A stretch of 61,272 bases of DNA from the NCBI GenBank assembly GCA_016285345.1, contig JAEEQN010000015.1, positions 1 through 61,272 of the forward strand, given 5' to 3'. Source of the DNA: Victivallales bacterium. Lineage in GTDB: Bacteria > Verrucomicrobiota > Lentisphaeria > Victivallales > UBA1829. The notes beneath the pieces are model-generated. The model was not told the DNA's origin. It made no database searches and saw nothing but the letters and a program-made list of their open reading frames with translations. The position numbers and the translations under genes are program-made. This document shows positions 9,114-16,708 of this stretch, piece after piece. The stretch's first letter is position 1. The number at the start of each line of letters is the position of its first letter.

Positions 9114-9662
9114 TCAGAGCTTTTCCGCTGTTGCCTTGAGCTCGGCGAGCCGGGCGGTGTCCTTCGCCAGGTCGTCGGCCGCGGCGGCGCAGACGGATTC
9201 GTCCAGAACGACTTCCCATCCGAGGAATTCCGCGATGCAGCGGAACTGGTCGGAAATGAGCTTGTATTCGGGGTTGCCGAGGGAATCCGCGCCGCAGGCC
9301 ACGATGCCGATCTTCTTTTTCGTGCGGAGCGTGGGCTTCGCGGAGGCGTCGTCGCGGGAATAGAACTTGTCGACAACGTCCTTCAGCTGGGCGGAGATGC
9401 CCCACCAGTAGACGGGCGATCCGAAGATCACGAGGTCGGCTGCGGCGACTTTGCCGATGATGGGGACCGTGTCGTCGGCCTGGATGCAGTTGCCGCCGTT
9501 TCGCTTGCAGGCGTCGCAGTTGCGGCAGGGACGGAACGTGAAGTCATAGACGTTCAGCGATTCGACCGTGTGGCGCGTTTTCAGGCCGTCTTCGATGGCA
9601 CGCAGGGCGTGGGACGTGTTGCCGTTCTTGCGGGGGCTTCCGTTCAGGATCAGGACGTTCAT
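9114..9662 (-). CDS. NADPH-dependent FMN reductase / flavodoxin-fold protein
   Basis: This 182-aa protein starts MNVLILNGSPRKNGNTS, the phosphate-binding loop of the flavodoxin-like FMN reductase (iron-sulfur flavoprotein-like) family. A Cys cluster, CRNCDACKRNGGNC (about 48-61), follows; in related iron-sulfur flavoproteins such Cys bind a 4Fe-4S cluster. SPVYWWGISAQLKDVVDKF is the standard FMN contact and dimer segment. The substrate is unknown. A GGAAGAA ribosome-binding site precedes the ATG and a strong terminator follows the stop. It is 67 nt downstream of mlaD on the same strand and could be read from that unit. Confidence 0.88.
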   Translation of the reverse strand: MNVLILNGSPRKNGNTSHALRAIEDGLKTRHTVESLNVYDFTFRPCRNCDACKRNGGNCIQADDTVPIIGKVAAADLVIFGSPVYWWGISAQLKDVVDKFYSRDDASAKPTLRTKKKIGIVACGADSLGNPEYKLISDQFRCIAEFLGWEVVLDESVCAAAADDLAKDTARLAELKATAEKL

Positions 9663-9729
9663 GGTGGTTCTTCCGGGGTATATGATCTGTGAAAAAGGAA
9701 AGGTGCGAAAGCAGAGAGGTGGTTGGCGG

Positions 9730-10746
9730 TCAGCGTTTTTTGCCGTCTTTTTCGTCGTCGTCGGACTTCGGCTTTTTCTTGCCCTGGATCAGGGAGGCCG
9801 GATCGCTGTCGATGTACTGAATGAACTCGATCAGCGCATCGACGCCGTTGTCGACGTTGAAGAGCGTTTCGTCGAGCGTCTTGCTGGTGCGGATGGCGGT
9901 GGAGAGGAAGGACCGGAAGTTTTCGGCGATCTTGCCGAATTCGATGGCCTTGATTTCCACCTCGACGGACTTCGTGAGGGATTCGACCGCGGTCACGGCG
10001 GTATTGACGTTCTTCGAGATGGTGTCGATCTTGTCGCGGATGTCGGAGTTCGTGAGGTTTTCGAGGTTTTCGATGCTCTTGCGCGCCTCGTTGACCATGG
10101 CGTTCACGTTGTCGATCGTCTCGTCGAATTTCGGCGAGTTGACGCGTTCGTTGATGGAGTCCAGCACGGCGTTCGTGCGGTCGCTGATGCCCTTGTAGTC
10201 GATGCTTTCGAGCTTGGCGAGGATCGTGGTCACGCTGCCGCGGAGGTCGCTGATGAGCGACGGCTGGCTGGGGACGTAGGTGTATTCGAGACCGAACTCC
10301 TCTGTGTCGTATTTCGGCGGGGTGGCGTCCTTTTCCATCTGGAGTTCGATGTATTTGCCGCCGGTGATGCCTTCGAGTTCCATGCGGCAGCAGAGGCCTT
10401 TTTTCACCGCGTCGGCGACGTGCGAATTGAAATCCTCGATCTGGATGGTGACCGGAGCATGGCCGGACTGCTGGACTTTGAACTTGGAGATGTTGATCTC
10501 CATGTCGATGCGGATGACATTGTCGATGGGATAGATCATGATCTCGCACACGCTGCCGATGGGCACGCCCTGATACTTCACGGAGGACCCGACCGAGAGC
10601 CCCTGCACCGATTCCGAAACGAGCGTGGAAATGTGGGCTTTTTCCTTGAAACGGTCCATCGTGCCGAGGATGAAGAGCGCGGCGAAGAAGACGACGGTGG
10701 CAAGGATGATGAACAGTCCGAGTTTGAATTTGCTGTTGTCGTTCAT
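9730..10746 (-). CDS. mlaD: MlaD-type MCE-domain lipid-transport protein
   Basis: This 338-aa protein has one N-terminal membrane anchor (about 8-29, LGLFIILATVVFFAALFIL) and then an MCE domain (about 40-120; VQGLSVGSSVKYQGVPIGSV is the signature). A long predicted helical region (about 165-300) and a Lys/Asp-rich tail follow. MCE rings sit on the MlaE permease and shuttle phospholipid between inner and outer membranes. Gene order mlaE-mlaF-mlaD on the minus strand supports this. It is longer than E. coli MlaD (about 180 aa); the helical extension may span part of the periplasm like PqiB/LetB-type proteins (inference). Confidence 0.9.
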   Translation of the reverse strand: MNDNSKFKLGLFIILATVVFFAALFILGTMDRFKEKAHISTLVSESVQGLSVGSSVKYQGVPIGSVCEIMIYPIDNVIRIDMEINISKFKVQQSGHAPVTIQIEDFNSHVADAVKKGLCCRMELEGITGGKYIELQMEKDATPPKYDTEEFGLEYTYVPSQPSLISDLRGSVTTILAKLESIDYKGISDRTNAVLDSINERVNSPKFDETIDNVNAMVNEARKSIENLENLTNSDIRDKIDTISKNVNTAVTAVESLTKSVEVEIKAIEFGKIAENFRSFLSTAIRTSKTLDETLFNVDNGVDALIEFIQYIDSDPASLIQGKKKPKSDDDEKDGKKR

Positions 10747-10791
10747 GATGCGGGATTCCTTCCTGAAAATGTCATGGAAACGGCCGGTTCG

Positions 10792-11616
10792 TCAGGCATG
10801 ATCCGGCTCCGTGCTGTTGCTTTTGTATGTGCCGCCGCGCGAAAGGAACGTGCGGACGTATTCGTCGGGGCTGTGGTCGCGGAGATACGCGGGCGTTCCG
10901 TCGTCCACGATGCCCTTCTTCTCCGCGGAGAGCATGATCACGCGGTCGGAGACGCGGAAGATGCTGGGGAGCTCGTGCGTGACCATCATGATCGTGGCGC
11001 GGGTCTTCTCGCGGATCTCCAGGATCACGTTGTCGAGCATGTCGGAGGTCAGCGGGTCGAGACCGGCGGACGGTTCGTCGAAGAAGAGGAGTTTCGGGTC
11101 GAGAGCGAGGGCGCGCGCGAAAGCTGCGCGTTTGATCATGCCGCCGGAGAGGTCCGAGGGCATGTAGTTCTCAAAGCCGTCCAGATGGACGAGCGCGAGC
11201 TTTTCGGAGGCGCGTTTTCTGATCTCGTCGCGCTTCCAGGTCGTCAGCTCCTCCATGGGAAGGGCGATGTTTTCGGCGAGGTTCAGCGAACGGAAGAGCG
11301 CGCCGCCCTGGTATGCCACGCCGAACTCGGACATGATGGAGCGTTTTTCCTGTTCGTTCGCGGTCACGATGCTGCGTCCGTTGATGAGGATGTCGCCGCG
11401 GAGCGGCTTGTAGAGGCCGATGATGTGCTTGAGCAGGGTGCTTTTGCCGCAGCCGGAGCCGCCGAGGATGGTCACGATCTGCCCGGGTTCGATGCGGAAA
11501 TTCAGGTTTTCGAGCACGATGCGCGAACCGTAGCCGATGGAGAGGTCGCGCACCTCGATGGCGGGCGTGGCGCTTTGATTCTCGGCGGGGGCGGGGGATG
11601 TAATGTTGTCCGGCAT
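10792..11616 (-). CDS. mlaF: MlaF-type ABC transporter ATPase
   Basis: This 274-aa protein has all ABC motifs: Walker A GGSGCGKST (about 53-61), the signature LSGGM (about 158), Walker B LLFFDEPSAGLD and the switch His in MMVTHEL. The short N-terminal Pro/Ala leader is not part of the fold. It powers the MlaE permease at the inner membrane. The start lies 3 nt after the mlaE stop, so the two are translationally linked. The ribosome-binding site would lie within the mlaE end. Confidence 0.92.
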   Translation of the reverse strand: MPDNITSPAPAENQSATPAIEVRDLSIGYGSRIVLENLNFRIEPGQIVTILGGSGCGKSTLLKHIIGLYKPLRGDILINGRSIVTANEQEKRSIMSEFGVAYQGGALFRSLNLAENIALPMEELTTWKRDEIRKRASEKLALVHLDGFENYMPSDLSGGMIKRAAFARALALDPKLLFFDEPSAGLDPLTSDMLDNVILEIREKTRATIMMVTHELPSIFRVSDRVIMLSAEKKGIVDDGTPAYLRDHSPDEYVRTFLSRGGTYKSNSTEPDHA

Positions 11617-11619
11617 GGC

Positions 11620-12438
11620 TCAGCCTCCCCATCCGTAGAACACGGTGAAAAGTTTCGCGAGGAAGGCGTCCGCCAGCACGATGAAGAGGATGCTGGTCAC
11701 GACCGCCGAGGTCGTGGAACGTCCGACCGCGATGGCGTCGCTTCCGGTGCGGAACCCGCGCCAGCAGCCCGTCATCGTGATGATGTAGGCGAAGACGACG
11801 CTCTTCAGGACGCCTTCGATGAAATACTTGACCGCGACGCCCTGCTGGGTCAGCCGAAGGAAAACGTCCAGCGGCATGCCGATCTCGGACCGCATCACCA
11901 TGTAGCCGCCCGCGCAGCCGACGAAATCGCCGATGACGGTCAGGAGCGGCAGCATAAGCAGCATCGCCCACATCTTCGGGACCACCAGGAACCGTGTTGG
12001 GCGGATGCCCATGGTGCGGAGGGCGTCCAGTTCCTCCGAGATCTTCATGGTGCCGATCTCGGCGGCGAACGCGGATCCGCTGCGGCCGGTCGCGACGATG
12101 GCGACCATCAGGGGGCCGAGCTCGCGCAGGATCGTGCAGCCGATGACCATGGGCAGGAAATTGTCCGCGCCGTATTTGTGCGACTGCACTTCGGCCTGAT
12201 ACGCCAGCACCACGCCCATCAGCGCGCTGATCATGATCGTGATCGGTACGCCGTCCGGACCGCAGGTGTTCATGTAGAACAGGAAATCCTTCCAGCGGAG
12301 GCGTTTCGGGTGGCGGATGCCTTCCCAAACGGCGGCGGTGACGTCGCCCAGAAACGCGATCATGGATACGAGCTCATCTTTGAGCTGGATTACCATGTCT
12401 CCGCACTGATGAATGAAGCTGTCCGCCGGATTCTTCAT
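11620..12438 (-). CDS. mlaE: MlaE-type ABC permease
   Basis: This 272-aa protein has five or six hydrophobic helices. The family-defining block is GCTILRELGPLMVAIVATGR (about 110-129), followed by GSAFAAEIGTMKISEELDAL, the coupling region that contacts MlaF. It is the membrane component of MlaEFD, which moves phospholipids across the periplasm. No mlaC or mlaB homolog is adjacent. The 85-nt upstream gap contains a segment identical to the complement of a Shine-Dalgarno (12502-12519). The start context (GAAG) is weak; the gene may be read through from the NYN gene. Confidence 0.92.
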   Translation of the reverse strand: MKNPADSFIHQCGDMVIQLKDELVSMIAFLGDVTAAVWEGIRHPKRLRWKDFLFYMNTCGPDGVPITIMISALMGVVLAYQAEVQSHKYGADNFLPMVIGCTILRELGPLMVAIVATGRSGSAFAAEIGTMKISEELDALRTMGIRPTRFLVVPKMWAMLLMLPLLTVIGDFVGCAGGYMVMRSEIGMPLDVFLRLTQQGVAVKYFIEGVLKSVVFAYIITMTGCWRGFRTGSDAIAVGRSTTSAVVTSILFIVLADAFLAKLFTVFYGWGG

Positions 12439-12501
12439 GAATTCTTCACTTGTTTGATGGAAGTCGGGACGTCCGTAAAAATCTGCCGTGCCCGGCGAGT
12501 T

Positions 12502-12519
12502 TTAGAAAGGAGGTGATCC
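12502..12519 (-). other. Segment resembling the 3' end of 16S rRNA
   Basis: On the minus strand these 18 bases read GGATCACCTCCTTTCTAA. From memory this matches the common 16S rRNA 3' terminus plus the first bases that often follow it. No other rRNA sequence surrounds it. It lies between the NYN gene stop and mlaE, in the leader strand of mlaE. See findings. Confidence 0.55.
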
Positions 12520-12523
12520 CGGG

Positions 12524-13537
12524 TTAGAAAGACTGGCCGTTCCCGTCGTCCTGTTTTTCTTCATTTTCCGGTGCTGAAGGGGCCGCGTACGGGATTCCGT
12601 CGGGATCCAGCCAGAGGACCTTGCGGGCGCATTCGCCGCGGTCGTTCGTGCCGACTTCGAACTCGACCTTTTCGCCGATCCTGAGATCGTCGAACTCGCA
12701 GTTGTCGAGGTCTTCCCACAGGAAGAAGAAATCGTGGTCGCCCCGTTCCGGCGTGATGAATCCGTATCCGCTCTTCAGCTGGACCACGGTGCCGCGGCGG
12801 CGTTCGGCGGGGAAGCTCTCGTCGTAGTCGTCCTCTTCATCGTAGCCCTCGTCCTCCGGCTCGTTTCCTTCGGAGGCGGGATAATTGCCGGTGTTGCCGG
12901 AGACGAACAGCGCATCGATCTTGTCCTGCGGATAGAGCTGTTTTTCGATGATGTCCTGCATCCAGATGCCGTAGGTGGCTTCCGCCATGAGGCGACCGGA
13001 GGTCATGGTCTGGCGGCGTCCGCCGTTGTCGTCCTCGTAGGCGTATTCCCAGCCGATCACCATCACGCGCGCGCCGAGGGAATTGAGCTTGCGGACGAGC
13101 GGGACATAATCGCCGTCGCAGGCCACCAGGACCACGACGTCGAATCCGGTATGGACCATCTGCTCGTAGGCTTCGAGGGCGAGCGAGATGTTCGCGCCTT
13201 TTTCGGAGCCGTGGCTGACGGGCAGGAAATGCGCCACGACGCCTTCGCGCGTCAGGACGTCGTCGAAATTGCGTTCGGAGAAAAGCAAATGCCGCAGATT
13301 GGCTTCGGCCGCGGTCAGGCGGCCGCGGAAATAATGGCTGTCGACGATGCGGCAGAGATTTTCGCTGACATGTTCGCGTTCCGCCACCATGGTGCGGATG
13401 AGGCTGTGCAGACCGGGGACGCTGATACGGCTTTTTCTCGGGTGTCCGTGATAATAATAGTTGCTGACGTGATAGAAATAATTTCCATCGTAAAAGACGC
13501 CGATCCGGATCAGTTTGGAGTCATTTTTCGCGTCCAT
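12524..13537 (-). CDS. NYN-domain ribonuclease fused to a cold-shock-like OB domain
   Basis: This 337-aa protein has an N-terminal NYN/LabA (PIN-like) domain, about residues 9-205, with IGVFYDGNYFYH carrying the first acidic residue and VVVLVACDGDYVPLV the second acidic cluster. A Glu/Asp-rich linker (about 220-245, EGYDEEDDYDES) leads to a cold-shock-like RNA-binding domain (GTVVQLKSGYGFITPE, DHDFFFLWEDL). This suggests an RNA-targeted endonuclease with its own RNA-binding module. The start has AAAGGA upstream. The leader holds a strong dyad (13591-13619). The target is unknown. Confidence 0.85.
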   Translation of the reverse strand: MDAKNDSKLIRIGVFYDGNYFYHVSNYYYHGHPRKSRISVPGLHSLIRTMVAEREHVSENLCRIVDSHYFRGRLTAAEANLRHLLFSERNFDDVLTREGVVAHFLPVSHGSEKGANISLALEAYEQMVHTGFDVVVLVACDGDYVPLVRKLNSLGARVMVIGWEYAYEDDNGGRRQTMTSGRLMAEATYGIWMQDIIEKQLYPQDKIDALFVSGNTGNYPASEGNEPEDEGYDEEDDYDESFPAERRRGTVVQLKSGYGFITPERGDHDFFFLWEDLDNCEFDDLRIGEKVEFEVGTNDRGECARKVLWLDPDGIPYAAPSAPENEEKQDDGNGQSF

Positions 13538-13590
13538 GGCTGGCTAGTCCTTTCCAATTTTTGTTCTGTTCAGATAATACGGGATGATAC

Positions 13591-13619
13591 TGAAATCGTT
13601 TCACACTCGAAACATTTCA
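13591..13619 (-). promoter_or_regulatory. Dyad in the leader of the NYN gene
   Basis: Arms TGAAATCGTTTC and GAAACATTTCA flank a 6-nt centre (ACACTC), with one unpaired base. It lies between the candidate promoter (13626-13653) and the start codon, so it could be an operator or an mRNA hairpin. Its role is inference. Confidence 0.45.
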
Positions 13620-13625
13620 AGCCTT

Positions 13626-13653
13626 AACATAGCACGTTTTTTCTAAAATGCCA
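13626..13653 (-). promoter_or_regulatory. Candidate promoter of the NYN gene
   Basis: Minus-strand TGGCAT (13648-13653), 16-bp spacer ending TGC, TATGTT (13626-13631). The -35 is poor but the TGC-TATGTT element is the same as at the GH97 promoter. Confidence 0.45.
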
Positions 13654-13757
13654 GTGCTTTTTCTGAAAAAACGCCGAAACAATTAGATTTTTGCCGTTTT
13701 TGTTCCTTTCTTCCAAGTCATTCTGTGCGATTCGCTAACATGATTCCTATGTTGTTG

Positions 13758-13786
13758 TTTTTTTTGCGGCAAAGCCGCCAAAAAAA
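13758..13786. repeat. Hairpin with T-run on the wrong side for a terminator
   Basis: On the + strand: eight T, GCGGC, AAA, GCCGCC, seven A. On either strand the T-run precedes the GC stem, so this cannot be a standard intrinsic terminator. It forms one extended stem of about 12 bp just after the TPM gene. Confidence 0.5.
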
Positions 13787-13798
13787 CGTTTTTCGGTT

Positions 13799-14713
13799 TT
13801 ACCATCTTCCGGATGCGCCGCCACCGCCGAAACTGCCGCCCCCGCCGCCGCTCCGGCTGCTTCCTCCGCCGCTGCGACCGCTGCGACCGCCGCCGCGCGC
13901 CATTCCTTTCAGGACTTCCAGCAGGATTCGCAGGACGATGATCATGGCGATCAGCCCGACGGATTTTTTGACGTCCGGGTGGATCATGAGGCGGGCAATG
14001 ATCGTTCCGATAATCTCGAGGACAATGAGAATGGCGATGACGCAGAACAAAACACCCTCGGCATCGTTTCCCGTGGATGTATACACGCCGCCCTCCCCGT
14101 CTTCATCCGTCTCGCCGGGTTTTTCCGGTCCGTTCTCGTTCAGGACGAACGCCGCCACGCTTGCGATGACGAAGGAGATAGCTTTTTCATACTGCGCCTT
14201 CCGCATGAAGGGCGCCATATCGCGCAGGATGTCGCCTGCACGGGCGTCGTTGATGATGCCTTCCAGGCCGTAGCCGATCTCCAGACGGCTTTCATGGTCG
14301 TCCATGGCGAGGAGCAGCAGGACGCCGTTGTCCTCGCCGCGCCAGCCGATCTGCCATTTTTCGGCGACGGCGAGGGAGAAATCCTCGATCGCGTCGCCGT
14401 GGAGCGACTGAATGATAAAGACGGCCATCTGGCCTTTCGAGGCCGCCTCATAGGCGTCGATCTGCGCGGTCAGGGAGTCGATTTCTGTTTGCGTCAGAAC
14501 TCCGGCCTCGTCGACCACGCGCCGCGTGCCGAGCGCCGGGATGCGTTCGTCCGTGGACTTGAAGTCGTCCGGATCGAAGACGTTCAGGTCGAACGCGGCA
14601 TGCAGGACGAACAGCGCAAGACCGATCAGGAAGATGATGAAACACAGATTTCCCAGCTGGTTCGGGAACGTCGATTCCCAGAATCCGAAATGCCTGCCCT
14701 TACTTTTTTTCAT
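13799..14713 (-). CDS. TPM-domain membrane protein
   Basis: This 304-aa protein has one N-terminal membrane segment (about 20-41), then a TPM domain (about 65-200). Family marks are VVDEAGVLTQTEID, GQMAVFIIQSL, NGVLLLLAMDD and RLEIGYGLEGII. A second hydrophobic region (about 222-285) precedes a Gly/Ser/Arg-rich C-terminus ending in GGGG repeats, as in YgcG-type proteins. TPM proteins are tied to membrane protein quality control and photosystem repair, and in bacteria often pair with LemA, which is the upstream gene here. The start has a weak ribosome-binding site, and an intercistronic terminator may lower its expression relative to lemA. Confidence 0.85.
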   Translation of the reverse strand: MKKSKGRHFGFWESTFPNQLGNLCFIIFLIGLALFVLHAAFDLNVFDPDDFKSTDERIPALGTRRVVDEAGVLTQTEIDSLTAQIDAYEAASKGQMAVFIIQSLHGDAIEDFSLAVAEKWQIGWRGEDNGVLLLLAMDDHESRLEIGYGLEGIINDARAGDILRDMAPFMRKAQYEKAISFVIASVAAFVLNENGPEKPGETDEDGEGGVYTSTGNDAEGVLFCVIAILIVLEIIGTIIARLMIHPDVKKSVGLIAMIIVLRILLEVLKGMARGGGRSGRSGGGSSRSGGGGGSFGGGGASGRW

Positions 14714-14764
14714 CTTGATCTGCTTTCATGCCGCGGAAGCCCGCCCGATTCATCCCGTTTGCTT

Positions 14765-14802
14765 AAGAAAAACCCGGGCAGACGGTTGTGTGTCTGTCCG
14801 GG
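14765..14802 (-). terminator. Terminator between lemA and the TPM gene
   Basis: Minus-strand stem CCCGGACAGAC/GTCTGCCCGGG with an 8-nt loop, followed by TTTTTCTT. It lies 11 nt after the lemA stop and before the TPM gene, so it is either partial (setting unequal expression) or the TPM gene has an unseen promoter. Confidence 0.8.
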
Positions 14803-14812
14803 AGAAATGAAC

Positions 14813-15403
14813 TCAGTCAAAACTCACTTTCGGAGCGTTGACCACGGCGTCGTGTCCCGCGGGGGGCTCGAAGTACTCGCGCGGCTCGAGATTCAGGCCG
14901 ATGAACGGAAGATTTCCGGCGAAGAGGGAGCCGGGGAACTGGCGGATCGACCGGTTGAAGGTCTTGACATCCTGGTTGTAGCGTTTCCGGGTGACCTTGA
15001 TGCGGTTTTCGGTGCCGGCGAGTTCGTCCTGGAGACGGAGGAAGCCTTCGTTCGCTTTCAGTTCGGGATAATTTTCCGCGATGGCGAGCAGGCGACCGAG
15101 TCCGGCGGTCAGGGTGGCGTCGGCTTCGGCCTTCTCCTGCATGGTCGTGGCTCCGGCGAGCTTGCCGCGGGCGTCGGCGATTTTGGTGAAGACGTCTTCC
15201 TCGTGCGTGGCGTAGCCCTTCACGGTGGAGACCAGGTTCGGGATCAGGTCGTTGCGGCGCTGAAGGTCCGCGTCGATGTTCGACCATGCCTCGTTCACGT
15301 TTTCGTCGAGGGCGATCAGGGCGTTGCGCTGTCCGACGATGTAGCAGCCGCCGAAGAGCACGACCACGGCCAGGACGCCGACAAAGAGCATGAATTGTTT
15401 CAT
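14813..15403 (-). CDS. lemA: LemA family protein
   Basis: This 196-aa protein has an N-terminal membrane anchor (about 4-22). The LemA core follows: RNALIALDENVNEAWSNID, LQRRNDLIPNLVSTVKGY, YPELKANEGFLRLQDELAGT, RYNQDVKTFN and a C-terminal FPGSLFA. All are canonical, and the length is typical. The helical domain faces outward. Cys20 in LFGGCYIV resembles a lipobox, so it may be a lipoprotein. Its role is unknown; LemA and TPM proteins commonly co-occur. A TTGCTT/TATCTT promoter lies about 100 nt upstream. Confidence 0.92.
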   Translation of the reverse strand: MKQFMLFVGVLAVVVLFGGCYIVGQRNALIALDENVNEAWSNIDADLQRRNDLIPNLVSTVKGYATHEEDVFTKIADARGKLAGATTMQEKAEADATLTAGLGRLLAIAENYPELKANEGFLRLQDELAGTENRIKVTRKRYNQDVKTFNRSIRQFPGSLFAGNLPFIGLNLEPREYFEPPAGHDAVVNAPKVSFD

Positions 15404-15501
15404 TGTAAGTTATCCTTTCTTGTTCGAAAAGTTTGGTCAGAAAACATGAGTACGGACGGAACAGGATCGAACGCTCTGCTCCGCCTCGGATTTATCTATA
15501 T

Positions 15502-15529
15502 AAGATACAATGTTTTCAGGGAAAAGCAA
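15502..15529 (-). promoter_or_regulatory. Promoter of lemA
   Basis: Minus-strand TTGCTT (15524-15529), 16-bp spacer, TATCTT (15502-15507). Confidence 0.55.
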
Positions 15530-15634
15530 GCCCGTTTCACGCAAAATAACAGATTTTCTTCCATGTTTTTCCCTCCCGGACGAACGATGTCCCGCCGCCG
15601 GTTGTTTTTTCCATTCGAATTGAGGCGGGCGGAT

Positions 15635-15663
15635 TTGACAAAGCCCCGGAGACGCGGTATATT
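15635..15663 (+). promoter_or_regulatory. Strong promoter of the lipoprotein esterase gene
   Basis: TTGACA (15635-15640), exactly 17 bp, TATATT (15658-15663). Transcription would begin near 15670, with AAGGAG at 15706-15711 giving a short leader. Confidence 0.75.
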
Positions 15664-15717
15664 AGTCGAAAATCATTTCGTTTCATACATCAACCACTTT
15701 TTGTCAAGGAGTTTTCC

Positions 15718-16620
15718 ATGCGTCATCCGTTCAAACTCATCGGTTCCGCCGTCTGCCTCTCCGCCTCCGCCATGCTCGCCTCGTGCTGCTGCGGCGACGG
15801 CGGCGCCTGCGCGGACCAATACAACAAGCCCGTCAATACCTTCGCGCCCGGTCAGGAACAGCCCCTCTTCCCGTTGCTCCCGAACGGCGCGTCGCAGCAG
15901 CAGAAGGACGACGCCATCTTCAAGAACACCCGCGTGACCGCGAAGACGTTCGACGCCGACGGCATCAAGATCAACTACTGCGAGGGCACGTACAACATGG
16001 ACGCCCCCGGCAAGCCGACCGTGCTGGTCTTCCTGCACGGCGTGGGCGAACGCGGCAGCGACAACAAATCCCAGCTCCGCTACGGATTCGCGGAGATCGT
16101 CTCCTACATCCTCGCCCACAAGGACACCAAGGTCGTCCTGCTCGCGCCGCAGTGCCCCGCGAGCGAGGGCTGGGGCAACAACGTCCAGCGCGGCGGCGAC
16201 GGCATCATCCGTCCGGAAAGCGTGTTCGCCAACCTGCCGAAGCTGGTCCGCGCGAAGATGAAGGAATTCGACGCCGATCCCGCGCGCATTTACGTGACCG
16301 GGTTCTCCATGGGCGGACACGGCACGGTCGAGCTCGCTGGCCGCAATCCCGACCTGTTCGCCGGCTGCGTGGCGATCTGCTGCGGCGGTACGCGCGAGGA
16401 GGCTGAACGCCTGAAGGACATGCCGATCGCGCTGTATCAGGGCGACTATGACGAGACGGTCCGTACCGAGCTCACGCGCGACTTCTTCAAGTTCCTGCAG
16501 GAGGCCGGCAACACGCAGTGCAGCTACCGCGAATATCCGCTGATCGCGCACAACGCCTGGGACGTCTGCTACAACGACTACACTACGCTCGACTGGCTCT
16601 TCGCCCAGAGAAAGAAATAA
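15718..16620 (+). CDS. Lipoprotein alpha/beta-hydrolase (esterase-like)
   Basis: This 300-aa protein has a lipoprotein signal peptide; the lipobox is LASC with Cys22, followed by further Cys. The alpha/beta-hydrolase fold shows VLVFLHGVGERG (oxyanion region), the nucleophile elbow GFSMGGHG, an acid in QGDYDETV and a catalytic His in IAHNAWD. The arrangement is like feruloyl esterases, LpqC or PHB-depolymerase-like carbohydrate esterases that deacylate plant polysaccharides, fitting the GH genes nearby; the substrate is not proven. The start is fixed by AAGGAG 6 nt upstream. Single gene with its own promoter and terminator. Confidence 0.85.
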   Translation: MRHPFKLIGSAVCLSASAMLASCCCGDGGACADQYNKPVNTFAPGQEQPLFPLLPNGASQQQKDDAIFKNTRVTAKTFDADGIKINYCEGTYNMDAPGKPTVLVFLHGVGERGSDNKSQLRYGFAEIVSYILAHKDTKVVLLAPQCPASEGWGNNVQRGGDGIIRPESVFANLPKLVRAKMKEFDADPARIYVTGFSMGGHGTVELAGRNPDLFAGCVAICCGGTREEAERLKDMPIALYQGDYDETVRTELTRDFFKFLQEAGNTQCSYREYPLIAHNAWDVCYNDYTTLDWLFAQRKK

Positions 16621-16653
16621 GCTGAGATTCCCGTTCTGATTCTAAAACACACG

Positions 16654-16690
16654 CTCCCGCCCGGACGAACGATCCCGGCGGGAGTTTTTT
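16654..16690 (+). terminator. Terminator after the esterase gene
   Basis: CTCCCGCC (16654-16661) pairs with GGCGGGAG (16677-16684), followed by TTTTTT (16685-16690). The reverse direction (stem then CGTGTGTTTT) may also stop the convergent symporter gene. Confidence 0.85.
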
Positions 16691-16708
16691 GATTGCGGAA
16701 AAAAGCTG

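Larger units (their letters stand above)
15404..15717. other. Divergent intergenic region with two promoters
   Basis: This 314-bp stretch lies between lemA and the esterase gene. It holds one promoter for each direction (15502-15529 and 15635-15663) and the esterase ribosome-binding site. No coding sequence is convincing. Confidence 0.6.

Noticed and set aside
6348-9692. Very long open frame on the + strand opposite the GH9 and FMN reductase genes
   Set aside because: It is a GC-rich antisense shadow with Val/Asp/Arg-biased, motif-free translation; the minus-strand genes have signal peptide, motifs, ribosome-binding sites and promoters.
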